Shown one piece after another: positions 1 to 6,067 of a stretch of 6,642 bases of DNA. The stretch's first letter is position 1. Each line of letters starts with the position of its first letter. This stretch comes from Chthoniobacterales bacterium (lineage in GTDB: Bacteria; Verrucomicrobiota; Verrucomicrobiae; Chthoniobacterales; UBA10450). The DNA is taken from the NCBI GenBank assembly GCA_003244125.1, contig QHBL01000272.1, forward strand, positions 883 through 7,524. Direction: 5' to 3'. Below the pieces are notes generated by a model. It saw nothing but the letters and a program-made list of their open reading frames with translations. It was not told the origin of the DNA and did not search any database. Both the position numbers and the translations under genes were made by a program.

Positions 1-608
1 AATTGCATGGCGCGCCCGATTCGAAACGGCATTTCCGCCGTGAGCAAGAGCTGATGATTGGAGAAGAGCCGGTCGCCACCGTCGCTGGTGAGTCGGTTGT
101 AATCGTAGTGGAGCCCGAGTGAGAGATCGTGCAGCTGCGGCAGGTAATAGGCGAGGCCGAGGCTGGCATCGAAGCTGGAGAAATCGAGCTCGCCGAAGCG
201 ATCGTAGATAAACCATTGCTGCGAGAGTCCGACGGTAACGTAGAAGGTCTGGCTCACCCGCGGCGAGTAGCCGATACTGATTCCGGGCGTAAAGACGAAA
301 TCGGACTGCTCGTTCTCGCGGGCGAGCGCGACATTTGAGGTAAAGTAAAAGGGAACGCCAACAGAGACGCTGAAAGGGCGATATTGGTCCTGCCGTTTCA
401 GGATGGCTTGAATTCCGAGGTCCTCGTCGTTCGGCGTGGCCGCGGCGTAACCCTGTGAAGTGCCGCTCTCGTCCACGTTTTCCGCAGGGGTGCTGACGCC
501 GGGATTAGCACGAAAGAGCTGGGAGCGATCGACCACGTCGCTGGTCTGGGCGAAAACGCTCGCCAGCGTGAGAAGCGCTGACAGGCAACAAAAGAATGCA
601 GTTCTCAC
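1..608 (-). CDS. Outer-membrane beta-barrel-like protein, 5' part (runs off left edge)
   Basis: An open reading frame starts at a GTG (606-608) and stays open to the window edge, giving about 202 residues without the C-terminus. An in-frame TGA lies five codons upstream, so GTG is the only sensible start; no strong ribosome binding site is visible. Residues 1-20 form a signal peptide: R2, hydrophobic core AFFCCLSALLTLASV, and probable cleavage after VFA-20 before Gln21. Residues 21-75 are polar and probably unstructured. From about residue 76 the chain alternates polar and hydrophobic or aromatic residues with short turns, for example FVFTPGISIGYSP, TFYVTVGLSQQWFIYD and LSLGLHYDYNRL, as in amphipathic strands of an outer-membrane barrel. 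I do not recognise a named family and assign no transported substrate. It is co-directional with the glycosyltransferase gene, 127 bases upstream of it. It could instead be a periplasmic beta-rich protein. Confidence 0.72.
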   Translation of the reverse strand, partial: MRTAFFCCLSALLTLASVFAQTSDVVDRSQLFRANPGVSTPAENVDESGTSQGYAAATPNDEDLGIQAILKRQDQYRPFSVSVGVPFYFTSNVALARENEQSDFVFTPGISIGYSPRVSQTFYVTVGLSQQWFIYDRFGELDFSSFDASLGLAYYLPQLHDLSLGLHYDYNRLTSDGGDRLFSNHQLLLTAEMPFRIGRAMQ

Positions 609-735
609 GCTCGTATGATGATGTCATGGTCGACCGACCGCGCTCGTTTTGAACCATTTGCGCAGCAGAGTCAAGCCAATTGCCGCAGGCGAATGTTGCG
701 CCTTTCCTGCTTTGGCGCGCGTATTCCGCGATTTT
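609..735 (-). other. Intergenic gap between glycosyltransferase and outer-membrane protein genes
   Basis: These 127 bases carry no plausible gene. A short run of A follows the glycosyltransferase stop on the coding strand, and a weak 5-bp stem (AGGCG/CGCCT with a 7-base loop) lies further on, without a T-tract, so no intrinsic terminator is supported. Only the candidate promoter at 646-674 stands out. A CATCATCAT run precedes the GTG start on the coding strand. Confidence 0.5.
646..674 (-). promoter_or_regulatory. Candidate sigma-70-type promoter for the outer-membrane protein gene
   Basis: On the minus strand a TTGACT hexamer (669-674; five of six matches to TTGACA) is followed after 17 bases by CAAAAC (646-651; only three of six matches to TATAAT). 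Initiation would fall near 639 and give a leader of about 30 bases before the GTG at 608. The -35 box and spacing are good and the -10 box is poor, so this is tentative. If real, it lets the envelope gene be expressed separately from the coaE-rho-rnd cluster. Confidence 0.28.
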
Positions 736-1884
736 TTAAAACCCCCACCAGCCACGAACGAAGTGGGCGGCGCACAGGGCGTAGAAGAGCGTGAAAAGAA
801 AACTCAGTGCGTCGCGACGAACGGAGGAGGTCGTGGCCCGACCCAGCAACAGGAACAATGGGAAAACGACGCCAACGTATCGAGGCGAGGAAACGGGAAA
901 ATTATTGCAGAAGATGACGATCCAGCTCAGCGCGAGATAGGTGGTGTAACAGGGCCGCAGAAAAAAAACGGCCGCGATGAGCGCGGCGCTTAAAAGGATG
1001 AAAGCGGCGAACGGTCCGCCGTACTGGATGACGCGTTCATCGGCGTGCGAGTGAAGAATCCCGTACCAGGAATCGGCCACGGACGGGAATGGCCAGCGCA
1101 GAAAAGCGCCCCAGACCTGTCTCTGCGCAGCAAGAAAATGGAGCGGATCGCCGAAGCAACTGTAGTTAAGCCAAAGGAAAGAGACTGTCCCCAGCGGCAC
1201 CAGCAACAGCGCGGCCATGTCCCAACGCAGCGCGCGCAGACTAAACTTCCGCTGCTGCAAATACTCGATCAGGAGAGCTGGGAAAATGGCGGCGCCAGGC
1301 AGCCGAGTCGCAGTCGCAAGCACGCCGCAAAGACTGCCGGCGACCCATTTGCCCCGGCGCGCATAGTAAAAAGCCGCCACGCTCAGAAACAGGAAAAGAC
1401 TTTCCGAGTAGGCGATGTGCAAAAAATACGCGGTCGGGAAAATTGCGCAGAAGAGGACCGCGCGGCGTGCGACGACTCCGCCGTATTCAAGACGCGCGAG
1501 CCGGAAGAGGTAAACGAATGCGAGCAGCGAACAGGCGTTGGAAACGGCGACAGCCGCGAAATGCCAGTCTGGAATAAGAAAATGCGCGAAACGAATGGCC
1601 AGCGGATAGAGCGGCAGGAGAACGATCAAATGCTCGCGCTCGCCGGTTTCGTGCGGGTAGCCGTTTCGGGCGAGATCGAGAAAGGAAGACGCGTCCCAGC
1701 GGTTCCAGGTCGAGAGCCAGTTTTCTCCGGGAATCTCGTGCCCGAAGGCGAAGGCCGCACAGATGCCGAAGGCAAAGGTGATGACCGTAACGGAAAGGCC
1801 GAGCCCGACGGGATAACGGACGCGGCGCAAAGATGCGCTGATCGATTCCCACCAAACGCTTGCTCGCGTCCTTACCTCTGGCAT
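736..1884 (-). CDS. PIG-V-like GT-C membrane glycosyltransferase (probable mannosyltransferase type)
   Basis: A 382-residue polytopic membrane protein resembling bacterial homologues of PIG-V, the GPI mannosyltransferase 2 family (GT-C fold). Enzymes of this fold transfer a sugar from a polyprenyl-phosphate donor on the outer face of the inner membrane. The first membrane segment is near residues 27-48. The following loop carries the family signature WNRWDASSFLDLARNGY at 60-76, with Trp63-Asp64 the likely catalytic loop. Further hallmarks are FPTAYFLHIAYSESLFL (149-165), ATRLPG (192-197) and SSPRYVGVVFPLFLLLG (332-348). Roughly eight to ten hydrophobic segments are present and the C-terminus is aromatic (RGWWGF). 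The ATG at 1884 begins 57 bases after the rnd stop and has no clear ribosome binding site. Donor sugar and acceptor cannot be read from the sequence; in bacteria the acceptor may be an envelope glycan, a lipid or a protein. The general family call is firm, the substrate is not. Confidence 0.82.
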   Translation of the reverse strand: MPEVRTRASVWWESISASLRRVRYPVGLGLSVTVITFAFGICAAFAFGHEIPGENWLSTWNRWDASSFLDLARNGYPHETGEREHLIVLLPLYPLAIRFAHFLIPDWHFAAVAVSNACSLLAFVYLFRLARLEYGGVVARRAVLFCAIFPTAYFLHIAYSESLFLFLSVAAFYYARRGKWVAGSLCGVLATATRLPGAAIFPALLIEYLQQRKFSLRALRWDMAALLLVPLGTVSFLWLNYSCFGDPLHFLAAQRQVWGAFLRWPFPSVADSWYGILHSHADERVIQYGGPFAAFILLSAALIAAVFFLRPCYTTYLALSWIVIFCNNFPVSSPRYVGVVFPLFLLLGRATTSSVRRDALSFLFTLFYALCAAHFVRGWWGF

Positions 1885-1902
1885 GGCGCGGCGGCGTTTT
1901 GC

Positions 1903-1942
1903 AGGATTTACGCGGCAGCGTCAAGCTGTTCGCGCAAATCCC
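1903..1942 (-). other. Strong stem-loop in the rnd-glycosyltransferase intergenic gap
   Basis: In the minus-strand transcript the outer arm (1942 to 1931, GGGATTTGCGCG) pairs with the arm at 1914-1903 (CGCGTAAATCCT) as 12 bp with two G-U pairs. An inner CAGC/GCTG stem (1928-1925 with 1919-1916) closes a five-base loop, giving about 16 bp in all. It begins directly after the rnd stop codon. No T-tract follows, so it is not a classical intrinsic terminator. A role as RNA-processing or 3'-end-protecting element, or as a brake on the next gene, is inferred. Confidence 0.6.
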
Positions 1943-2992
1943 TTACACGCCTAGCAACTCGCGCTGCCACGGCACCAGCAGCGCCTCGGCCCGGCGCGCC
2001 TCTTGCGCAATGGCGTCGATGACTGCGCGCGGCGCGATAAAGGAAGCCTCAATCCCGAGCTTTGTCGCGACTTCATCGCGTCGCGCCCGCAACTCGTCCG
2101 AGCGCCGCAACACCTCGGGAGACGGCCGGACTCCGCGGCGTCGTTCTGTGTCGGGCCAACCTGTTTGATCAAGCGCGAAGGCTCCGGCAAGAGCAGCATT
2201 GAAAGTGCGCGTGCGCCGCTCGGAGAAATGGCGAAAGGCGAAGTTCGCGCCGGGCGCGGCCGTGCGCGCGACGTGGAGCAACTGGTCGTTGCGCAAAATA
2301 TGAAAAGCGGGGCGATCAGCCCGTTCCGCTTCCTTGTCCCGCCAATACCAGACCGCGCGCAGAATCGCCGCCTGTTGCCCGTGGATCAAACCCGATCCGC
2401 GGATGCGCCAGGCTTCGTCCCCGTCACGCTCGCGATCGGTCGCGGCCAGCTCGATGGCACGGGCGCATAATTGCCGGAACCACTCCAGCCGATGACGCGC
2501 GACCAGTTCCGCTTCCAATTTTTCCGCCAACGGCAACAGATAATGCGTGTCGTTCCGCGCGTACTTTTCCATCTGCGGCGAGAGCGGACGCAGGGCCCAG
2601 TTCGCTTTCTGTGAGCCTTTGGTCAGTTGCACGCCGAAGAATTTCTCCACCAAGGCGGCATAGCTGAACTCGCGCTGCCCGAGCAGTCGCGTCGCAATCA
2701 TCGTGTCGAATAATCGCACCGGCTGAAAATTAAGACCACGCCGCAGGAGACGCAGATCGTAGTCCGCGCCATGCAAAACAATCTCCTTACTCGTTAGCAA
2801 GCTAACGAGTCGCGAGAGATCGTTAGCGGCCAAAGGATCAACCACAAAGTCGCCTTCGGGTAAACCGATCTGGAGCAGGCAAAGCTTTTCGCGGTAGCAA
2901 TGCAGACTGTCCGCTTCGGTATCGAGCGCTACGCGGTCGTTGCCTTCGATCAACGGCAGCAGTTCTGCCAGTTGCGCAGCAGTCGCGATCAC
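1943..2992 (-). CDS. rnd: Ribonuclease D (DEDDy 3'-5' exoribonuclease with HRDC domain)
   Basis: A 349-residue protein with the complete DEDDy exonuclease signature, so it should trim 3' ends of tRNA precursors and other stable RNAs using two divalent metal ions in the cytoplasm. Exo I is LDTEADS with Asp24 and Glu26. Exo II is VLHGADYDLRLL with Asp79, followed by FDTMIATRLLG (95-105). Exo III is YARND with Tyr144 and catalytic Asp148. An HRDC-like helical RNA-binding domain follows at about 204-275 (IHGQQAAILRAVWYWRDKEA). Length fits RNase D (350-390). The start is a GTG (2990-2992) that overlaps the rho stop as GTGA, arguing for translational coupling. A perfect inverted repeat lies inside the coding region at 2789-2810, and a stem-loop follows the stop. 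Every active-site residue is present, so I expect a functional enzyme. Confidence 0.93.
   Translation of the reverse strand: MIATAAQLAELLPLIEGNDRVALDTEADSLHCYREKLCLLQIGLPEGDFVVDPLAANDLSRLVSLLTSKEIVLHGADYDLRLLRRGLNFQPVRLFDTMIATRLLGQREFSYAALVEKFFGVQLTKGSQKANWALRPLSPQMEKYARNDTHYLLPLAEKLEAELVARHRLEWFRQLCARAIELAATDRERDGDEAWRIRGSGLIHGQQAAILRAVWYWRDKEAERADRPAFHILRNDQLLHVARTAAPGANFAFRHFSERRTRTFNAALAGAFALDQTGWPDTERRRGVRPSPEVLRRSDELRARRDEVATKLGIEASFIAPRAVIDAIAQEARRAEALLVPWQRELLGV
2789..2810. repeat. Perfect palindrome (10-bp arms, 2-base centre) inside rnd
   Basis: Left arm ACTCGTTAGC (2789-2798) and right arm GCTAACGAGT (2801-2810) are exact reverse complements separated by AA. A further copy of the arm core, TCGTTAGC, lies in direct orientation at 2820-2827, and the hexamer palindrome TCGCGA lies between them at 2810-2815. 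The palindrome encodes L62-S68 of RNase D, in the helix before exo II. It may be a protein-binding site, an mRNA hairpin, or chance. Confidence 0.85.
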
Positions 2993-4383
2993 CGCAATCC
3001 CGCCAGGAGCAGCTCGGCGTTGGTCTTGGTCGCCTGGAGATTGGAGATGAGCATCTCCATCGCCTCCATCGGCGGCAGCGCGGCCATGGTTTTACGGAGC
3101 ACCTGCACGCGCTCCCATTCGTCCGGATGGTAAAGCAGGTCCTCGCGTCGGGTGGCGGTTTGCAGCACATGGATCGCCGGATACATCCGCTTCTCCACCA
3201 GCCCGCGGTCGAGGTGGAGCTCCATATTGCCCGTGCCTTTGAATTCCTCGAAAATGACTTCGTCCATGCGGCTGCCGGTATCGATCAGCGCCGTCGCCAC
3301 GATAGTAAGACTGCCGCCTTCCTCGACATTGCGCGCCGCGCCGAAGAACTTCTTCGGTTTCATCAGCGCCTTGGATTCGACACCGCCTGACATGATGCGG
3401 CCGCGACTCGGTTGCAGATTGTTATAACCGCGGGCCAAACGCGTAATCGAGTCCAGGAGAATGACGACGTCTTTCTTCAACTCGACCAGCCGTTTCGCGC
3501 GCTCCAGCACGAGCTCCGCCACCTGCACATGGCGGTGAGTGTCCTCATCAAACGTGGAGGAGTAAATCTGGCAATCGACTTCGCGTTCCAGATCGGTCAC
3601 TTCCTCCGGCCGCTCGTCCACGAGGAGAATGATGAGCTCGATCTCGGGATGATTTACGCGAATGGCTTTGGCGATTTCCTTGAGCAAAATGGTTTTGCCC
3701 ACACGCGGCGGCGCCACGATCAAACCGCGCTGACCGCGCCCGAGCGGCGCGAGCAAATCGACCGCGCGCGCTTCGAGCGATTTCGTCTTGTCGTTCTCGA
3801 GCATGATGCGGCCCTGCGGATACTGCGGCGTGAGCTGCTCGAAATCGGTCTTCGGCGTCCAATCGGTTAGGGGCGCGTTCTCCACCGTGTTCAGCTCGTT
3901 CAGCACGAGGCGCGAATGGTTCTGCCGCAATTTGACGACGCCGCCGATGCGTTGGCCGAGACGGAGCTGGAATTCCTGCATCATCCCACGCGGCACGGAG
4001 ACGTCCTCCGGCACCGGCAGGAAATTCAATTCCGGACAACGCAGAACGAAGCCATCGGAGGACTGGTCGACAAAACCCTGCGCGGTCACGGTGGCGCCGG
4101 CGTCGAGAGCGGCGCGGACGAGATCGACAATGAGATAATGGCGTGAGCGCGCCGGATGTAAATAGACGCCAGACTTCTCACCAAGGCCGACCAGCTCGCC
4201 CGGCGAAAGCTTATGCAGCTCGTTGATGTCGAGCGGCGGCCAGTTGCGCGCGGGAATAGGTTCGGCCTGCGAAATACCGGCCCGATTTTCCTCCGAGGAC
4301 GGCTGCTGGCGCAGATCGTCCGCTTGCTCTTTCGACGCTTCGTCGCCGCACTCAGCACCCGCGGCTACTGGATCTGACTCCAT
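2989..4383 (-). CDS. rho: Transcription termination factor Rho
   Basis: A 464-residue hexameric RNA-dependent ATPase/helicase that ends transcription of untranslated RNA. Residues 1-46 are an acidic, low-complexity extension. A Rho_N helical region (about 51-95) and an OB-fold primary RNA site (about 98-170) follow. The motor is highly conserved: Walker A APPRVGKT (224-231, Lys230), catalytic DERPEEV (256-262, Glu257), Walker [11 protein letters not shown] (306-315, Asp311), Q-loop [15 protein letters not shown] (320-334), arginine finger in TGSRMDEVI (Arg372) and R-loop FKGTGNMEL (381-389). The OB fold is unusual: the usual GFGFLR is GFVLRC here (111-116), one residue shorter with an aromatic lost, and the position matching E. 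coli Tyr110 appears to be Arg158. The ATG at 4383 lies inside the 3' end of coaE (19-base overlap) with a GGTGAG only three bases upstream. The TGA overlaps the rnd GTG. Identity is certain; altered RNA preference is inference. Confidence 0.97.
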   Translation of the reverse strand: MESDPVAAGAECGDEASKEQADDLRQQPSSEENRAGISQAEPIPARNWPPLDINELHKLSPGELVGLGEKSGVYLHPARSRHYLIVDLVRAALDAGATVTAQGFVDQSSDGFVLRCPELNFLPVPEDVSVPRGMMQEFQLRLGQRIGGVVKLRQNHSRLVLNELNTVENAPLTDWTPKTDFEQLTPQYPQGRIMLENDKTKSLEARAVDLLAPLGRGQRGLIVAPPRVGKTILLKEIAKAIRVNHPEIELIILLVDERPEEVTDLEREVDCQIYSSTFDEDTHRHVQVAELVLERAKRLVELKKDVVILLDSITRLARGYNNLQPSRGRIMSGGVESKALMKPKKFFGAARNVEEGGSLTIVATALIDTGSRMDEVIFEEFKGTGNMELHLDRGLVEKRMYPAIHVLQTATRREDLLYHPDEWERVQVLRKTMAALPPMEAMEMLISNLQATKTNAELLLAGLR

Positions 4384-4967
4384 AAACTCACCAGTAGTCG
4401 CCCCTGCTCCATCAGCCCCGTCTCGGGCCCGTTATTCCAAACGACGTGATCGGCCCGCTTCACTTTTTCCTCCAGCGGCATTTGCGCGGCAACGATCGCC
4501 GCCGCCGCCTCGCGCTCCATTCCGGTTCGTTGCATCAGGCGCTGCATCTGCGTTTCCTCGGAGCAGGCCACGACCACGATGCGGTCGCAAAAGCGTTCGC
4601 CGCCGGTTTCATAAAGAAGTGGAATGTCTGCAATGAAAAATCGAGTCGAGCCACGGTGTTTGTTCGCTTCGCCCGTCCAATGCTCGCGAATGCGCGGATG
4701 AAGAATCTGTTCCAGCGCCCGCCGTTTCTCCGGCGCGCCGAACACCATCGCGCGAAGTGCGGCGCGATTCAACTCTCCGCTCGCATGAAAAACTTGCTGG
4801 CCAAATTGCTGACGGATTCGAACCAGAGATTGCGCATCGGAACGCGTTAGCTCACGAGCCATCTCATCGGCGTCGAAGAAAACTGCGCCGGGTAGAAGTT
4901 CTCCCAGAGCTTTTACGAAACTTGTTTTCCCGGTCCCGATTCCGCCGGTCACGCCGATAGCTGGCAC
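4365..4967 (-). CDS. coaE: Dephospho-CoA kinase
   Basis: A 200-residue P-loop kinase that phosphorylates the 3'-hydroxyl of dephospho-CoA with ATP, the last step of coenzyme A synthesis, in the cytoplasm. The P-loop GGIGTGKT is at residues 8-15, followed by FFDADEMARELT (30-41) with the likely catalytic Asp32, HPRI at 90-93 in the CoA-binding helical domain, ADIPLLYE at 113-120, and the lid/adenine region with QRLMQRTG and AAQMPLEEKVKRADHVVWN. Length is typical of the family (about 200). The start is GTG (4965-4967), preceded on the coding strand by AGGGGAG (4978-4972) only four bases away, a good Shine-Dalgarno match that decides the start; the P-loop then falls at its usual distance from the N-terminus. 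It appears to be the first gene of the leftward cluster, and its last codons contain the rho start. Confidence 0.95.
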   Translation of the reverse strand: MPAIGVTGGIGTGKTSFVKALGELLPGAVFFDADEMARELTRSDAQSLVRIRQQFGQQVFHASGELNRAALRAMVFGAPEKRRALEQILHPRIREHWTGEANKHRGSTRFFIADIPLLYETGGERFCDRIVVVACSEETQMQRLMQRTGMEREAAAAIVAAQMPLEEKVKRADHVVWNNGPETGLMEQGRLLVSLWSQIQ

Positions 4968-5094
4968 GCAACTCCCCTACTCTGCTGCGCGAACACCGAC
5001 AATCTCAAACGACCCCATTCTGTCCATTAGCTGACAACAATTAACCGATAACCGGCGTAACGCTCGTGGCACAACGTAAGCTGAGCCATGATCC
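4968..5094. promoter_or_regulatory. Divergent control region between coaE and the response regulator gene
   Basis: These 127 bases separate two divergently transcribed genes, so promoters for both the coaE-rho-rnd cluster and the response regulator are expected here. It is noticeably more AT-rich in the middle (about 5020-5060). On the + strand CTGACA (5031-5036) resembles a -35 box but only a poor -10 (GCGTAA, 5055-5060) lies at suitable spacing. A partial repeat TAACCG-ATAACCGG (5042-5055) is present. A four-codon frame (ATG 5088 to TGA 5102) overlaps the regulator's start. Exact promoter positions cannot be fixed by eye. Confidence 0.4.
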
Positions 5095-5469
5095 ATGACT
5101 GAGAAAACACCGCGCATTATCGTCGTCGAAGATCACGCCGATACGGCTGAAGGCCTGCGCCGGTTTCTCACCCGCATCGGTTACAAGGTTTACATCGCGC
5201 CCGATGTCGCCTCGGCTCGCGCGCTGGCCAAGGCGGTCGAGTTCGATGTTCTTCTCAGCGACATTCGCCTGCCCGATGGCACCGGCTGGGAATTAATGCG
5301 GGAGCTGAGCCGCGAACAACCCGATGTCCGCGGCATCGCCATCAGCGGTTTCAACAGCGAAGATGACGTGGCGCGGAGCAAACGCGTCGGGTTTATCGAT
5401 CACATCGCGAAACCGCTGGCGCCGGAAGAGCTGACCGCCGCACTCGAGAGCGCTGTCGCTCAACACTGA
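5095..5469 (+). CDS. Single-domain (CheY-like) response regulator
   Basis: A 124-residue protein consisting only of a receiver domain; no DNA-binding or enzymatic output domain follows. All functional residues are visible: acidic pocket Glu12-Asp13 (IIVVEDH), phospho-acceptor Asp56 (VLLSDIRLPDGTG), switch Ser84 (GIAISGF) and Lys106-Pro107 (IAKPL). It should therefore accept a phosphoryl group from a histidine kinase and act by protein contact, as a CheY- or Spo0F-like shuttle or as a detached receiver of a hybrid kinase. No kinase or chemotaxis gene is within the window, so its partner is unknown. The sequence resembles receiver domains from hybrid histidine kinases (WELMRELSREQPDVRGIAISGF). 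The ATG at 5095 lies nine bases after a weak GAG, so start support is modest, but the domain begins at its normal distance. Confidence 0.9.
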   Translation: MTEKTPRIIVVEDHADTAEGLRRFLTRIGYKVYIAPDVASARALAKAVEFDVLLSDIRLPDGTGWELMRELSREQPDVRGIAISGFNSEDDVARSKRVGFIDHIAKPLAPEELTAALESAVAQH

Positions 5470-5544
5470 TCCGCAGCGCGGCGGCGGCCGCAAACCGGCG
5501 TCCCGAACATCGCGCGCCGAGGCAACGGTGCTATCTTTTGTTCC

Positions 5545-5931
5545 ATGCGTTATCTCGTTAAGGCCAGAGTAAAAGCGGGGAAATCCGCCGAGCTGCTCCG
5601 CGCGATCGATGATGGCACGCTCGGGCGCGGCTCCATCGCCGGCGATGAGTATCTCCACGATATGGAAACAGCGCGTGCGACGGACGCGGGCGAAGCGCAC
5701 TGGGTGGAGACGTGCTTTTGCAGCGCGCCGCTGGAGGAAGAGCGGCCATATTGGGAGAAATATTTTGAGCTGCTCGCGATAAAAGACGCGCACGCCAGGC
5801 GCAATTGCCGGCACGAAAATGGGATGGAGCCATGGGCTTGCTGTGATTGCGACTGCACGAAGCGCCTGGAAGAGAAGCTGGCCAGGAGCGGCAACGGATT
5901 TCTCGAAAAACTTCGCGGCAGCGAGTTGTAG
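5545..5931 (+). CDS. Conserved cysteine-rich protein of unknown function (128 aa)
   Basis: A 128-residue soluble protein whose opening MRYLVKARVKAGKSAELLRAIDDGTLGRGS resembles a conserved hypothetical family I associate with cyanobacteria and Verrucomicrobiota; I know no assigned function. The N-terminus looks like a beta strand followed by a helix, as in ferredoxin-like alpha/beta barrels. The rest carries conserved-looking blocks AGDEYLHDME (32-41), HWVETCFCSAPLEEERPYWEKYFEL (52-76) and NGMEPWACCDCDCTKRLEEKL (92-112). Seven cysteines (57, 59, 88, 99, 100, 102, 104), with His83 and His90 nearby, could bind a metal or form disulfides. There is no signal peptide or membrane segment. The ATG at 5545 matches the expected family N-terminus but lacks a clear ribosome binding site; an extended -10-like TGCTATCTT (5529-5537) just upstream hints at a leaderless message. 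The stop TAG (5929-5931) lies inside a REP-like repeat. Confidence 0.82.
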   Translation: MRYLVKARVKAGKSAELLRAIDDGTLGRGSIAGDEYLHDMETARATDAGEAHWVETCFCSAPLEEERPYWEKYFELLAIKDAHARRNCRHENGMEPWACCDCDCTKRLEEKLARSGNGFLEKLRGSEL

Positions 5932-6047
5932 CTGCCGTCCGTCCCCCGCGGCAGAGAGGATGCGCGTCGTCCACGGATGCGCTGCTGATTCCATGTAGCG
6001 CGGGAACGGACAACGTTCTGCCGCCGGAACGGACGGCAGCTACAACT
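5924..6047. repeat. Cluster of GTAG-headed REP-like palindromes (BIME-like inverted pair plus degenerate copy)
   Basis: Two exact 19-base inverted arms, 5924-5942 (AGTTGTAGCTGCCGTCCGT) and 6029-6047, bound the element, and similarity continues inwards with small changes. Each arm is itself a hairpin: CTGCCG (5932-5937) with CGGCAG (5949-5954), and CTGCCG (6018-6023) with CGGCAG (6034-6039). The first is headed by GTAG (5928-5931) and the second is followed by its complement CTAC (6040-6043). A third GTAG at 5995-5998 precedes a weaker hairpin (6001-6023, stem GAACG/CGTTC plus CGG/CCG). GGAACGGAC occurs twice (6003-6011, 6026-6034). GTAG plus palindrome is the layout of REP sequences mobilised by REP-associated tyrosine transposases (RAYT, IS200/IS605-related). 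Family membership in this genome is inferred. Confidence 0.72.
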
Positions 6048-6067
6048 GCGCTTCCCCGCCGCGGTAA

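Noticed and set aside
1045..2022. Long + strand open frame of 325 codons opposite the glycosyltransferase gene
   Set aside because: Its product is charged, low-complexity and without recognisable domains, while the opposite strand encodes a membrane protein with clear PIG-V signatures. It is an antisense shadow of GC-rich coding DNA.
4498..4513. GCC-type trinucleotide run in coaE
   Set aside because: It simply encodes the alanine stretch EAAAAIVAA in the lid region of dephospho-CoA kinase, common in GC-rich genomes.
5496..5540. Possible intrinsic terminator after the response regulator (CGGCG/CGCCG followed by CTTTTG)
   Set aside because: The stem is only 5 bp with a 14-base loop, and the T-rich stretch is 15 bases away from the stem, too far for an intrinsic terminator.
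5293..5994. Minus-strand open frame of 233 codons opposite the response regulator and the 128-residue gene
   Set aside because: It overlaps two genes with intact motifs and crosses an intergenic gap; no family features are visible.
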